The notes: generated by a model not told the origin, from the letters alone. Positions 19,590 to 30,631 are shown, counted from the stretch's first letter. The stretch is DNA of 64,000 bases from Lodderomyces elongisporus (GCF_030384665.1 NC_083679.1:868001-932000); one strand, 5' to 3'. Numbers and translations: made by a program.

Positions 19590-21502
19590 TTTATAACTTA
19601 CATTTAAAAAACAGTTTGATGAAGAAACAAAAAAACAGAAACAATAAAAAGGAACTAATAAAAAAAACTTGAAAAGAGAATGTACAATTACTTGGAATAA
19701 GAATGATATATATCATCCACCGTTTATGCACAATAATGGATGTTGATCTCTTGTCCTTTGTTCTTTGTTCTTTGTTTATTGGATATTGTTCATTTTCTTT
19801 TTTTTTCATATTTCATATTGCATATTTCTTCACCTCCAGCTTTACCCATTTAACAAACTTTCATCCACTCCAATACTCAATTTGTTAATTCCTACTCCAT
19901 TCTATTCTGGAATTTAGACGATTAAAAGTTTTTCATTAGTCAAAAAAATAACAAAATAAAATAAAATAAAATAAAGAGAAGGATGAGGAAACAACAATCA
20001 AAAGTTGAATTCTATGGTTTTGTTTCTCATTCTCTTTATAGGGGCATCAGCTGACGTAGCCATTGACTAAACTACAAGAAATGATAACCACAATATATCC
20101 AAACATTGCAAGTTTGTATGTGATCAGTATAGCTATAGGCTTATTTCTCGTCTCCCAGTATTTCATTTCTATTTCTTTTTCCTTCTTTCTTTCATTTCTT
20201 TAATCCACCAAAGATTAACAAAACTGTAAAGGAATCCTTAAAGTAAGTTTCAATTACTGGCTAATAATTGCTTTAAAACTCTGATGATTACCTAAATAGC
20301 TTACATGTTTCGTTATTTCTATAAAAAGTTTCTTTTTCTGGTCCTTTACGTTAGTTATTTTTTTGCCTTTTTTTTTCAGTAGACGCGTTTGAGTTTGTAC
20401 GTTTTTTATTTTGTTTGTTTGTTTGAAAGGTCCATCACTTTCTCGATTAGGACTAATGTTGATCCACAATGAACATTACACGTCCTTATACAAAGTTTGT
20501 ATGATGAAGGGGAGGGGAAAGAGAAATAGTGATGGAAGAACAATAGTAAAGAGAAAAAGAGAGAGAACCAAGACGAACAAGTAACAGGGGAAGGAAAAGG
20601 AAAAGGAAAAGAAAAGGGAAGGTACACTCTTAAACAACAATAGGATATAGTTTTAGCCTGTCTATTACTCGCCATACCTCTTTCGCCACGATTAACAATA
20701 TCTAAACCTAATCAGCAACATGATTTTTTTTTTTTTGTTGTTGTTGTTGTGTTCCAGCAAACTGTAAAGTCTTATGGAAAACTGTAGAGATAAACAAACT
20801 ATGGGAAAGTGGAATGAGTAACGAAATGTTTGATCTGTAGGGAGCTTCTAGTGTAGGAGGTTTCGTATACAGAAAATTAAATAATTACACGATCATTAAA
20901 ACTTTGTCATTCCAGGCTATTGTTTGTACCACTAGTACAAGTTATAGTACTGTTTTACCTTCCACTTCCCTCCTCTTAATCGTTATGTGAATAATTTTAT
21001 AAATAATTTTATTTTTATTTTTTTATTTTTTTTATTTTTTATTTATTATTTTTTATTTTCCCCTTCCTTCCTTCCTTATACGTTGATATTTCCTTACATA
21101 CATTATGTAAATTTTATTAGCGCACGTAGATACATACATGAACACGCATAAACTATTACACACACACACACACTTAATCACGATTTACAACAAAATACTC
21201 GTTAACGACAAACTAGAATAAAATTTTGACAACCAAAATTTACCAATTCTTGTCTGCCACCATTAGAAGTCCATCACCTTAGACAACTGCTTCTACAATA
21301 CTAGTAACATTAGTAACATTAGAAACACTTGAACAACACCGACAACAACAACAACAGTATCTACAATAGTATATACAACAGCAACCTCTATAGTTTTTTC
21401 CTGTTACTCGTCGATCTTGCAAGAGATATATTTGATCAGTTGCAATTAGTCCCCCCCCTCCCTTCAAATTTACCACCACCAACCAAACAGTCAGAATTTA
21501 AG

Positions 21503-24500
21503 ATGAGGAAGATCTGGGGAAAAAGAGACGGTAAGGACAAGAGGAAAAGTTTATCGTCAAAATTCACCAACGGGTCCAACAACAACCAGGACTATGATGA
21601 TACTAGCTCACTCCAAAGTGGAGCCACGGGAAGCATCTCTGGTGGTAATTCATCATATTATGAGCGACACATGGACTATACCCACAACAACAGAAGCAAT
21701 ACCCACCTAAACCACGGTGGAAACGACGATGATATAATGTCAATCAGGGAAGAAAGAGAAGATGGAGACAGAGAAGAAAGAGAAGAAAATGGGAGGAGCG
21801 GAGACAATAATGAACACGATCACGACCAACAAACTATTTCAAACGAATCTCGTCTCTCACATGATGAAATCTCCACTTTACCAACTGCTCCAACTCACAA
21901 GCAAAATACAAGAGCAAATCATTCTATAACTGGGGCTCAGCTTGCACGCGCACCTTCTAATACGTCTACATTAGCATCTACTTATACTCCGTCAAAGAGC
22001 TCTACTCAACAGCTGGCATACACCATAACATCACAGCAACACGGACAACAACATGGACCACAACAAGGACAACAACAAGGACAACAACAAGGACAACAAC
22101 AAGGACAACAACATGTAGAACCACATAACCAGAGTCCACTCAGACTTAGCGCATTGGTGAAGCAAGACTATGATACCACCGTTGTCAAGACTGGGTGGCT
22201 CAACACCATTGTGAACAAGAATGGGGATATTGATCAGCAAAACTTGAAAATATATAGAGTGGAATTAAAAGGTTCCTTTCTTCACTTGTATAAACCAGCA
22301 TCAAATCTAAATATCAAAAGCTTCAAATTGGATAACAATTTGGAAAATGAATTTAGTAGTACAGGAGGTGCGCCTAGTATATCAAATGCAAGCGATGATG
22401 CAACTTTAACAGATTCTGCGAGACAAGCTGATCACATGAGTTCAACTAGCCCTACAAAGAGATTTAATAACCTAAGTGATTTTGATAAAAGCAACATCAG
22501 TATTTCCTCGCCTCAAATGATTGAAACTCCAATCCATACTCAACCCGAAGACAAACTAGCACCAGCATTAGCAACGAATGTGGACATGACAACGAATTCA
22601 ACAGCACCAATGACAACAACATCAACTACTATTTCGACAAACTCAGACGCCAACGTTACGACAAAAATAGAAAAATTGGACAAAATGGACAATATAGACA
22701 ATGTGGACAATATAGACAGTATGGACAATATGGACAATATGGATAAAATAGATAAAACGGCAAAAACGACAAAAATGGCAAAATCAGCGGAACCATCAGA
22801 GCCATCAATACAAACAAGCACTTTTGCGTCACCTCCAGGAAAAATTGTGCCAATATCGTACTTTTCAAGCATCATTCCACATCCACAACTTCGGTACGAC
22901 TTTCATACCCATAGGTTTACGACATATTTATTCAGCAATGATGACAACACGTTAGAATCGATTATTCATTTCTTTTTCTTCACTGAAGATCCACTTGATC
23001 AGCCGTCAATCAATACTATTACAAGCACACTTCCTCTTTTACCCAATTTTGGCCAAATACTACAATACATTGGATATTACCTCGAAACAATTTTTGACGA
23101 CAAGTTTGAGTTAGCTGGCAAGACCCAATTGGTATGCGAGCGAACACTTGTATTATTGAGCAACTTGGAAACCCATTTTGACGGGTTTTTGTTAAACTCT
23201 GATGTTGGACCCTCCATTCTTAGGATCGTAGAGCTTCTTTCACAAGTACAGGATTTTGATCAAGGTATGGTTTCAAGCCTTAAGCAAAGAATGTTGATTA
23301 AGCAACAAGGTCTAATTGACTTGGTCAATAACAGTAGCCTAGCTCCAGCGCCAGAACTAGTATTGGATCTGCCAACACAAACTTCAACACCGGCACCAAC
23401 TTCATCAACAAATTCAGATCCTTTTAAGGACCTTTCATCGCTGGTGTTTATGAAGGATGTGAACTTGATAGAGTTTGCTAAGACTATTAGCGACTTGGAT
23501 TTGAAATATTTCTCGTCATGGAATTCAAATATTGACAAGTCATTGCTCTTGGCATCATCAATCAATACTACCAAGGAAACCAAGAACCAGTTTTACAAAA
23601 AGAATCCCCTTATTTTCAACAATAATAAGCATATACACTATTTATCAAGATTGCTCATTAACCACATTTTTGTTGAGCAAGCGCTGGCTAGATCAATGAG
23701 CTTTGCAATTTTAGAATCGAAAGCAAGGATATTGGAGAAATGGATTGACTTGGGATGTCTCTTGGACAAGTCAGGCAATATGTCCTCATGGTTGGGCATA
23801 TCATCTATAATATTGTCTCAGCCGGTTTTGCGTTTAACCAAAATTTGGTCACTTGTATCTAATGACTATATTAAATTGTTGAAGAATGATTGGTCGCCCG
23901 TGTTGTTTGAGTTGGATCGGCGATATTTGGTACATGAAACAAGTGGCGGAGACAATGGGCTCTCGACTCTTGGTGAAAAGCAGGAACTGACACCATCAAA
24001 AGAGTCGTACCATATCATGGCACCAAGAGGTTTGGGCAAGATTTATGCTAAGGAAAGAGTGATTCCTTATTTCAGTGACTTGGTGATCAACAACCTGGGT
24101 CTTACTGAAAATGTTGATGTTTACGAGTTGGAATCAATATGGAAAAGAATCAATTATTCGTTTGATCGATGGAATGACTATTTGTCGAATTTGAATAACC
24201 ATGACGAAATTATTAAATATAATGAAGATGTCTTGAGGCGGTATGATACTATGGGTTTTATATTTTCAAACGAAAGCTTGAATCAGATCTTGTACCTAGG
24301 TGGAAACAACGACGAAGACGTTGAACCACACGCGCTCCGTGACGAAATGAATCAAAGGCATAATAGAAATCATGATTATGACCATTCCTCAACAAGAGAA
24401 GGAAGTGATAGCAACGCCAAGATCACTGAAGGGCTATTGAGATTAATTGAAGTCAATTGCAACTCGATTGATTTAGAGCAGATTATGAAATTATCGCTAA

Positions 24501-27500
24501 ATTTGGAACCCGATTTACCAGAGGGATACCTTACAATGATCAACTCGCAACTGGTGATTCCATCAACACCATTAGATTTAACATTTCCTCATAAAAATCA
24601 ATCAAGTTTATCGGTCAACTCTGTGGAAACTCAATCATCACTTGAATCGAGCCTCAATAATCAGGGTTTCAATCCCTCTGCACGGCTACCAACATTTAAC
24701 AACAATTATTTTAAGCTCGATTTTGCCAAATATGACGAATTGGCTGTAGCAGATGACAAAATAGTCCACCAACAACAATTGGATCCGTCCGTAAATAAAC
24801 ACAATTTGGTTATAGATGATGAGTTAACATTTCGGATTGATGATTTTGTTACAGAAGTGGACTCTAACGGATCCGGTGCCGTTGATGATCGTGACCAAGT
24901 TGCTGGCTCATTAGATGGGGGCGAGGAGGAAGACCTGCCTGGGTTGGGTATTGATGTCGATGATATTTTGAGCTCTGAAAAGTTTAACAATTTCACCATA
25001 TCACCAAAAAGTGATAACAACAGACGCTCCTCTTCTCACAAGCACTCACGCTCACACTCACACTCACACTCACACTCAAACTCAAATTCGCATTCGCAGT
25101 CGCATTCGCAGTCGCAGTCGGGTGCAGGTTCCAACGTTGCTTCTAGCGCCAGAATGGAGGGAATAAAGACAATTTATAGCTTTGTTCCCAAATACGCTAC
25201 TATCGATAGGCTCATTGACTTGCTTTTAATTGATGCAACTTATTTTCATAATGATGTACATTTGGACTTGACAGAGTATCGATTTGTGTTTCTCCTTAAT
25301 TATAATTCTTTTATGACCACAAAGGAATTGTTGGACAAGTTGGTGCACAGGTTTGTGAACTCGGGAAATGCAGTATTGAGCGTGATGAAGAAAAATCACT
25401 TGTTGAAAAAAATGAATCATGAGGTCAAGTATACAAATGGTGTGACTGGGAAGATGCATGAACCAAATTTCGAGAAATCTACACCACAATTGCCCATTAA
25501 TTTCCCCAACTGGGATTTAGACCCAACAATTGACTTGACAGAAATGGGCGAAGTGGATTATGAATTACTCTTGAAGATTCAAATTAACATCTTAAAGGTT
25601 CTTATTGTGCTTCTCAATAATTTTTATTCAAACTTTTCACTAAACTTGTCAAATAAATCCATTTTGATCAAGCTTTTGAAATTGTTTAGCAATGAAATTT
25701 TGCAATGGTACAATTCAAATAAGATTGATGCTTCTTTGGAAAGATTGTTTGAAAGTTTGGTTTCTTACTACAAAAAATTGAAGAAGTTATTTGTCAAAAA
25801 GACATATAGACCTAACGAGATTTCAAAATTTGATGAGTATCTCATTAACGAATACAAGTTTAACAGCTCATTATCAGAAGTACCAATGAACCGAAACTTA
25901 CCCAGTCCCAAAAATGTGCACAAGATTGAAAAATTTTTATACAAATTTAATAAGTTGTTGACCATATTCTATAAAGGTATTAAAGCAGAGGACTGGGTTA
26001 AAGCGTACAAGATTTTAGAAAATTTGTACGAGTTGAATGCATTGTGGGACTTTAATTTACAAAGACCTACGGGTATTGGTTCTGGATCAGGTGTTGGAAA
26101 TGGAAAAGGAAAAGGAAACGGAAACGGAAGCGGAAATGTAAAAGGAGCAGGGGTAGGAGCAGGAGCAGCCATAGGAGAAGAAGATGAGAAGCTTGTGATT
26201 TCCAACATTTTCAATTTTTTTGAAACGTTAGTTTCTCCCGAAGAAAGACAATTGGTCTTGAAACAATTTCCACTTGTGTTTCGCAAGTTGTTTAAATTAT
26301 ATTTCAGGTTCAAGACGTACTTGTTGGTGCAGTTAACGGATCCAAATATCACCACTGAGGAAAGACTCGAAAGAATGAAAACGCTACTTTTGATGACCAA
26401 GATTTCCAAGTTGAAGATGAATGATAATCAGTTTGTCTTTGAAGGCAATGGCCATATACCCTCATGCGTAGAAACCGCAATCATCAATGTTATCTATAGT
26501 CCCGAGAGCCGAATGTTTTCCAACTTGTGGGTGAAAGCGGCGCTTGCGTTAGATGAGTCAAGAAGAAATTCGCAATTCAATAGCATCGAAGAAATGATCC
26601 CGCTGAATATATCAGTACTTGACTTGCAATCAACAGAACCACTTTTGCCATGTTTTGGGTGGATTATTGAAAATCTTATTGCAAGCGATAAGTGTCCTTC
26701 TTTTTACAAAAAGATGGTCAATTTCAATAAACGTTACCTCATTTTCAAATTGATCAAGGAATTGGGGATTGAAGATTTTGAGGAGTCGACTTTAACAAAC
26801 TCATCGCTGACTTCGGAAGCTACGTTTCACGAATCAAGAGAGTTTGATTTCTTATTGAAATTGAATGAAACGCTAGTGAATTCGCAATTGATGGAGAATG
26901 TTTATGGACGACAAGCACAAAGTGATAAAGCGCCTATTTTTTCCGGGGTTTTACGCGAACAGCAAAGAATCTTGCTTATGGATAATCAGAAAAAGTATTT
27001 GAGAGATACAAAATATGTCATCCATGGCACGGCACTGTTGAGTGCTACTTCTGTTAACAATTTTAACACTATCCATGGCCCCAACAATAACAGCAGCGGC
27101 ATCGCTACCGGCGCCACCACTACCACCACCACCACCGGCGGCAGCAGCAGCGGGAATTTTCGCAACCACAACATTCATGGAATACACGGCAATGATAGCA
27201 TTAATAATAGCACTACATCAATCTTGTCGAAAAAGTCATCAAACAACTCGCTCAAGAGACAATCTTTATCTTACAAATCCAATAGTTCTTCTCGATTTAA
27301 GATTAGTGGGCTTTTTAGTAAAACGCGTCCGTTTCTTTCGAGTAGTGAAATAGTTTCGGTCAAAGATTTGCCGAATCTGGATGCTAGGGGTGAAAAACCC
27401 GCCAAGGCACATATTAGTATCTCGCTTCGAAACCGCAAGATTTTCCCAGTTTACCAACTCCAATATAGTTTCAAAATTGATGGTGATTCTCCTGAAAATG

Positions 27501-28195
27501 AATTTTTCTTTCAAGCAACATCAAATGATGAGCTTAACGACTGGCTCGTTAAACTCAATTATGCCAACCGCCACTGGTTTTACTCCAAGGTGTTGAATTT
27601 TAGATTCAGCGGAGGTAGCAATAGCAACAATCTCGTATTTGGTTTACCATTGGAATTCATATGTATACGTGAGAGGATGGAAATACCCACTGTACTAAAC
27701 CAGCTTCTTGAGGCTATTGAGAGTGAAGGATTGGATGAAGTTGGGGTATATCGTATTTCCACGAGTTTATCTGAAATCAACAATCTCAAAAATACCATTG
27801 ACCGAATGGGGTGCATGGATGATAAAGAGTATGACACACACACGTTGACATCTACTTTAAAAGTATACTTCCGGATGCTACCAGATTCGATCTTAACTGA
27901 CGAGGCAATTGAGAGATTTTATATTATCAAGGATAACAAGGGGTTTGATGAATACCGAGAGATATTGGAGTTGCTTCCAAAGAGTAGTTATAACACATTA
28001 AAAAGGTTGATTAAACACTTGGTCAAAGTTTGTGAGCATTCTGAAACAAATAAGATGACCACCTCAAACATTGCTACCGTCATTGGTCCAACACTCACGG
28101 AGGCAAGCTCGCTTGACATTTTGATTCACAATTTTGGATTTATAAATCTGGTGTTGGAGAAAATGATTTTAAATTATGATGATATTTTTGAATAG
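21503..28195 (+). CDS. BEM2: Bem2-like Rho GTPase-activating protein
   Basis: Very large RhoGAP, 2230 aa from the ATG at 21503 (S. cerevisiae Bem2 is about 2170 aa); it controls Rho GTPases in bud emergence, polarity and cytoskeleton. The N-terminus MRKIWGKRDGKDKRKSLSS resembles Bem2. The frame is open further upstream but without an earlier ATG. A low-complexity N-terminal third (Gln-Gly, Asp-Asn-Met/Ile repeats) comes first. A RasGEF-like region follows near 640-900, a RasGEF-N-like segment near 1215-1300 after a His-Ser repeat, a PH domain near 1930-2035, and the RhoGAP domain at about 2044-2230 with the Arg finger in GVYRIS, plus KVYFRMLPDSIL and TSNIATVIGPTL. The RasGEF region is probably not catalytic, as in Bem2. 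The protein ends directly after the GAP domain. Confidence 0.93.
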   Translation: MRKIWGKRDGKDKRKSLSSKFTNGSNNNQDYDDTSSLQSGATGSISGGNSSYYERHMDYTHNNRSNTHLNHGGNDDDIMSIREEREDGDREEREENGRSGDNNEHDHDQQTISNESRLSHDEISTLPTAPTHKQNTRANHSITGAQLARAPSNTSTLASTYTPSKSSTQQLAYTITSQQHGQQHGPQQGQQQGQQQGQQQGQQHVEPHNQSPLRLSALVKQDYDTTVVKTGWLNTIVNKNGDIDQQNLKIYRVELKGSFLHLYKPASNLNIKSFKLDNNLENEFSSTGGAPSISNASDDATLTDSARQADHMSSTSPTKRFNNLSDFDKSNISISSPQMIETPIHTQPEDKLAPALATNVDMTTNSTAPMTTTSTTISTNSDANVTTKIEKLDKMDNIDNVDNIDSMDNMDNMDKIDKTAKTTKMAKSAEPSEPSIQTSTFASPPGKIVPISYFSSIIPHPQLRYDFHTHRFTTYLFSNDDNTLESIIHFFFFTEDPLDQPSINTITSTLPLLPNFGQILQYIGYYLETIFDDKFELAGKTQLVCERTLVLLSNLETHFDGFLLNSDVGPSILRIVELLSQVQDFDQGMVSSLKQRMLIKQQGLIDLVNNSSLAPAPELVLDLPTQTSTPAPTSSTNSDPFKDLSSLVFMKDVNLIEFAKTISDLDLKYFSSWNSNIDKSLLLASSINTTKETKNQFYKKNPLIFNNNKHIHYLSRLLINHIFVEQALARSMSFAILESKARILEKWIDLGCLLDKSGNMSSWLGISSIILSQPVLRLTKIWSLVSNDYIKLLKNDWSPVLFELDRRYLVHETSGGDNGLSTLGEKQELTPSKESYHIMAPRGLGKIYAKERVIPYFSDLVINNLGLTENVDVYELESIWKRINYSFDRWNDYLSNLNNHDEIIKYNEDVLRRYDTMGFIFSNESLNQILYLGGNNDEDVEPHALRDEMNQRHNRNHDYDHSSTREGSDSNAKITEGLLRLIEVNCNSIDLEQIMKLSLNLEPDLPEGYLTMINSQLVIPSTPLDLTFPHKNQSSLSVNSVETQSSLESSLNNQGFNPSARLPTFNNNYFKLDFAKYDELAVADDKIVHQQQLDPSVNKHNLVIDDELTFRIDDFVTEVDSNGSGAVDDRDQVAGSLDGGEEEDLPGLGIDVDDILSSEKFNNFTISPKSDNNRRSSSHKHSRSHSHSHSHSNSNSHSQSHSQSQSGAGSNVASSARMEGIKTIYSFVPKYATIDRLIDLLLIDATYFHNDVHLDLTEYRFVFLLNYNSFMTTKELLDKLVHRFVNSGNAVLSVMKKNHLLKKMNHEVKYTNGVTGKMHEPNFEKSTPQLPINFPNWDLDPTIDLTEMGEVDYELLLKIQINILKVLIVLLNNFYSNFSLNLSNKSILIKLLKLFSNEILQWYNSNKIDASLERLFESLVSYYKKLKKLFVKKTYRPNEISKFDEYLINEYKFNSSLSEVPMNRNLPSPKNVHKIEKFLYKFNKLLTIFYKGIKAEDWVKAYKILENLYELNALWDFNLQRPTGIGSGSGVGNGKGKGNGNGSGNVKGAGVGAGAAIGEEDEKLVISNIFNFFETLVSPEERQLVLKQFPLVFRKLFKLYFRFKTYLLVQLTDPNITTEERLERMKTLLLMTKISKLKMNDNQFVFEGNGHIPSCVETAIINVIYSPESRMFSNLWVKAALALDESRRNSQFNSIEEMIPLNISVLDLQSTEPLLPCFGWIIENLIASDKCPSFYKKMVNFNKRYLIFKLIKELGIEDFEESTLTNSSLTSEATFHESREFDFLLKLNETLVNSQLMENVYGRQAQSDKAPIFSGVLREQQRILLMDNQKKYLRDTKYVIHGTALLSATSVNNFNTIHGPNNNSSGIATGATTTTTTTGGSSSGNFRNHNIHGIHGNDSINNSTTSILSKKSSNNSLKRQSLSYKSNSSSRFKISGLFSKTRPFLSSSEIVSVKDLPNLDARGEKPAKAHISISLRNRKIFPVYQLQYSFKIDGDSPENEFFFQATSNDELNDWLVKLNYANRHWFYSKVLNFRFSGGSNSNNLVFGLPLEFICIRERMEIPTVLNQLLEAIESEGLDEVGVYRISTSLSEINNLKNTIDRMGCMDDKEYDTHTLTSTLKVYFRMLPDSILTDEAIERFYIIKDNKGFDEYREILELLPKSSYNTLKRLIKHLVKVCEHSETNKMTTSNIATVIGPTLTEASSLDILIHNFGFINLVLEKMILNYDDIFE
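22033..22107 (+). repeat. CAACAACAAGGA minisatellite in BEM2
   Basis: Tandem CAACAACAAGGA-type 12-mers encode a repeated Gln-Gln-Gln-Gly stretch in the disordered N-terminal part of BEM2. Confidence 0.85.
22674..22760 (+). repeat. Asp-Asn-Met/Ile 9-bp repeat in BEM2
   Basis: About nine imperfect ATGGACAAT/ATAGACAAT units encode an acidic (M/I)D(N/K) repeat, in frame, in the N-terminal low-complexity region. Confidence 0.85.
25041..25119 (+). repeat. His-Ser / Gln-Ser repeat in BEM2
   Basis: CACTCA and CAGTCG hexamers encode an alternating His-Ser then Gln-Ser tract just ahead of the RasGEF-N-like segment. Confidence 0.85.
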
Positions 28196-28533
28196 AATGA
28201 TATTTATATATTGCTATATGTATAAGTTTGTAATTACAAATGAAACAAAGTATTAAAGGTAAAATGAAATAGAGAATATAAAAGAAGAAGAAGAAGAAGA
28301 AGACCAAAAAAATACGAAGAATACAAAATATGAGAATATAAACAAATAGAGCAAAAAAAAGATAAGACAGGTAAAGTAGAAAGCTAATTAAATTGATTAC
28401 AAATTTGGTCTAATGCATTTAATGCATTGGTTATTGGACTTTCTTTCCTTCTTTCTTTCTTTCTTTCCTTCGTTCTCTCACACACTATCTTCTCCCCACA
28501 GACACAGACACCTCTAGTTTGACCAGCTCTTGC
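28196..28533. terminator. Convergent 3' spacer BEM2 / REX2
   Basis: A/T-rich region between the ends of BEM2 (+) and REX2 (-). It contains GAA repeats at about 28283-28303 and a CTTTCTTT repeat near 28440-28475. Nothing else is seen. Confidence 0.6.
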
Positions 28534-29343
28534 CTATTCCTTAAGCTTTTTAATGACTTGATCAATTTCTGTTGACAGTTTGAAATAGTGTTCTCTAAAC
28601 CACTTCAATTGGGCAATGCTTTCCAAGATATCTGATTTGGCCGTGTGACTTTGGATCTTATCGGGTTGAAGATCCATCAATTTTGGTGCATGGCGTTTGC
28701 CAAACTCCATTATTGATGAGACATCCAAGAGTCTATAATGCAAAAACTCAACAATTTCGGGCATATCTTTCATCATAAAGAACTTATCCATGTGTACTGA
28801 GTTTCCGGCCATGATACCAATTTTGGGTCCGCTTATATACTTTTTCAAAAATTCGAGTAATTCAGCTTGGACTTTTTCCAAAGTCCTATCGGGGTTATCT
28901 AATATTCGCTGGATCAACCCCAGTTGTCCATGCGTTGTTTGGCACCATTCATCCATCTTATCCAAGGTTTCCTGTGGGTAATAGATTGTGCTTTCGTAAT
29001 AATCGCCATTGCCCAAGACTTCCAAGTTTTCATCGGTTACAATGCAGCAAATTTCAATGATACGGTCTTCACCCAATACGTCAAGACCCGTCATTTCACA
29101 GTCGACCCATACTAAAGGTCGTTTAGGTTTCTTTGTTGATGCTAAAAAGTCCCTCATCTTACCCAAAGGGCTATTTTCACTAGGAGATTTGGGCGATGCT
29201 GGTGACAGAGGTTGTGAGGTTGAGCTTTTGGACTCGTCTGTCATTTTATCTAAGATGAGTGGCTTTGTCACAGAGTACAATCTAGTAATAGTGGTAGGTC
29301 TATATATTTGAAACGCCCTTATTGAGCGTAAGTGACGTAGCAT
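28534..29343 (-). CDS. REX2: Oligoribonuclease, mitochondrial/nuclear (Rex2-like)
   Basis: DEDDh 3'-5' exoribonuclease that degrades very short RNAs, 269 aa, the usual Rex2 length. ExoI motif VWVDCEMTGLD (about 78-88), the YYPQETLDKMDEWCQTTHGQLGL block typical of oligoribonucleases, ExoII GIMAGNSVHMDKFF, and ExoIII with HTAKSDILESI. The first 30 residues (MLRHLRSIRAFQIYRPTTITRLYS) are basic and hydroxylated without acids, a good mitochondrial targeting sequence. A second in-frame ATG at 29244 (MTDESKSS) would remove it, so dual targeting is possible. All catalytic Asp/Glu/His residues seem present. Confidence 0.96.
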   Translation of the reverse strand: MLRHLRSIRAFQIYRPTTITRLYSVTKPLILDKMTDESKSSTSQPLSPASPKSPSENSPLGKMRDFLASTKKPKRPLVWVDCEMTGLDVLGEDRIIEICCIVTDENLEVLGNGDYYESTIYYPQETLDKMDEWCQTTHGQLGLIQRILDNPDRTLEKVQAELLEFLKKYISGPKIGIMAGNSVHMDKFFMMKDMPEIVEFLHYRLLDVSSIMEFGKRHAPKLMDLQPDKIQSHTAKSDILESIAQLKWFREHYFKLSTEIDQVIKKLKE

Positions 29344-29943
29344 TTATGTTCGGGGAAGGGGGGGGGGGGTTTCCTTTTATTTTTTTTGGGGAATGATCTT
29401 TTGTAAGGTTTGCAACTCTCATTTTATTACATCTTTTGGTGTCTCTTTCTCATTCACTCTCTCTATATTTTACATTTTTTTTCTTTTTGTACTTTATTGC
29501 TTGACTACGTAATTTTAACTTTAAGTGAATGAAGATATAGAAACGCCTTTTTTTTCTTCATATTTTTGTAATTTTGTAAAAAAAGACAAACTTCAACATG
29601 GTTGAAACCAAGCAGTATCCAGCTTATTTATTCTGTACTTGTCTGATAGTAAAGATTATTGAAATATATAAAGTTTATCAAAATATAGCAGCATGTGCTG
29701 TGCATGTTTATTGCTTTACTCTTGGTATTATTACGTTTATTTAGGGATTTATTTCTACATTTTTTTTTATTCCTTACTCAATAGTGTTTATCACCAATGT
29801 GCTAGTAATTTATTTTTGGTCTATTTTGATTTTACCTTCTTTTTAATTCACTGTTTTGAATTTACATTTGTTTCTTTTTTAGGGATTCAATCTTCTTTTT
29901 TTTTTACCACTCTCTTTGCTTAAACTTTAGTTTCGTATATAGC
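29344..29943. other. Spacer: REX2 promoter / EMA19-like 3' end
   Basis: Both neighbours read leftward. It contains a G12 run at 29358-29369 only about 15 bp upstream of the REX2 ATG, and T-rich stretches around 29480, 29550 and 29760-29900. No gene is seen. Confidence 0.6.
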
Positions 29944-30411
29944 TTATCTCAAGTGATGCAAGGACCTTACCAAGATTATAAAAGGTATAATTAGATAAGG
30001 TGAATAGATACCCACCAACTTGACTATCTCCAATTCCAGTAAGCCAAATACACTTCCTTCGAATATAATGTGCATCATACATACTAATGTCGTGAAACTG
30101 GCATTGAACCCATAAATCAATGACCATGCATGATACCTGGTGTCAAACTCTCTCTTGTTGTGTTTCCATACAAAATATATAAACAATGGAAGCTGAAATA
30201 TGCACTCAATGAATATGAATGTTTTGAACCATGTTTGTGGGTATAGGAGCAAGATATCCTTGTTCTGTGAAACGTGGAAGTTGACCAAGATATTGGTTAA
30301 ATTGAGATGATATTGTTTGGGGATGATGACTGAAGAGTCAATGAGTAAAGTGACTGGGATATGTATGAGATGGTAGAGTGTAATTAGTGATTGAGCTGTG
30401 TTTGGAGACAT
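29944..30411 (-). CDS. EMA19: EXPERA/TMEM97-type membrane protein, Ema19-like
   Basis: 155-aa multi-pass membrane protein of the EXPERA superfamily (TMEM97/sigma-2 receptor, emopamil-binding relatives). The yeast member Ema19 (YLR050C) is linked to mitochondrial protein targeting from the ER surface. Four hydrophobic segments are visible. Family blocks include YHLIHIPVTLLIDSSVIIP near the N-terminus, TWFKTFIFIECIFQLPLFIYFVW in the middle and YSPYLIIPFIILVRS at the end. The ATG at 30411 (MSPNTAQSLITLYHLI) was chosen because it aligns with the TMEM97 N-terminus; the frame extends about 31 codons upstream but with no ATG there. The absence of an ER-retention motif at the C-terminus (RSLHHLR) is unremarkable. 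Confidence 0.88.
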   Translation of the reverse strand: MSPNTAQSLITLYHLIHIPVTLLIDSSVIIPKQYHLNLTNILVNFHVSQNKDILLLYPQTWFKTFIFIECIFQLPLFIYFVWKHNKREFDTRYHAWSLIYGFNASFTTLVCMMHIIFEGSVFGLLELEIVKLVGIYSPYLIIPFIILVRSLHHLR

Positions 30412-30623
30412 TATCGAAGGAATGGATACAAATGTAAGTATTGAATGTGTATGCTCAAGTAGCTTATAGATAGGAAAAACTATAAATGTTTTTGACAGCT
30501 TCAAGTTTGTTTGTGAATCAATTTGATGGTAACTGCGAAAGTTTGTTTACTCTGGCGTGGGGAATAGTGGTTGTGTCGCGTAAAGAGTTTCTCAGAAAAA
30601 AAAATAAAGAGGACTGATTTTGA

Positions 30624-30631
30624 TCACGTGA
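30624..30631. promoter_or_regulatory. TCACGTGA E-box (Cbf1-type)
   Basis: Palindromic octamer about 213-220 bp upstream of the EMA19-like ATG, a typical promoter distance. Binding by a Cbf1-type factor is inferred. Confidence 0.45.

Larger units (their letters stand above)
18656..21502. other. Long spacer (2.8 kb): RCR-like 3' flank and BEM2 promoter
   Basis: No gene recognised. Contents: a GAA microsatellite at 18774-18822, TA repeats at 18846-18880, a TCACGTGA octamer at 19582-19589, ATAAA repeats near 19955-19975, T/A runs at 20995-21060, a short CA run at 21160-21172 and CAACAA repeats just before the BEM2 ATG. Open frames within are short and low-complexity. Confidence 0.6.
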
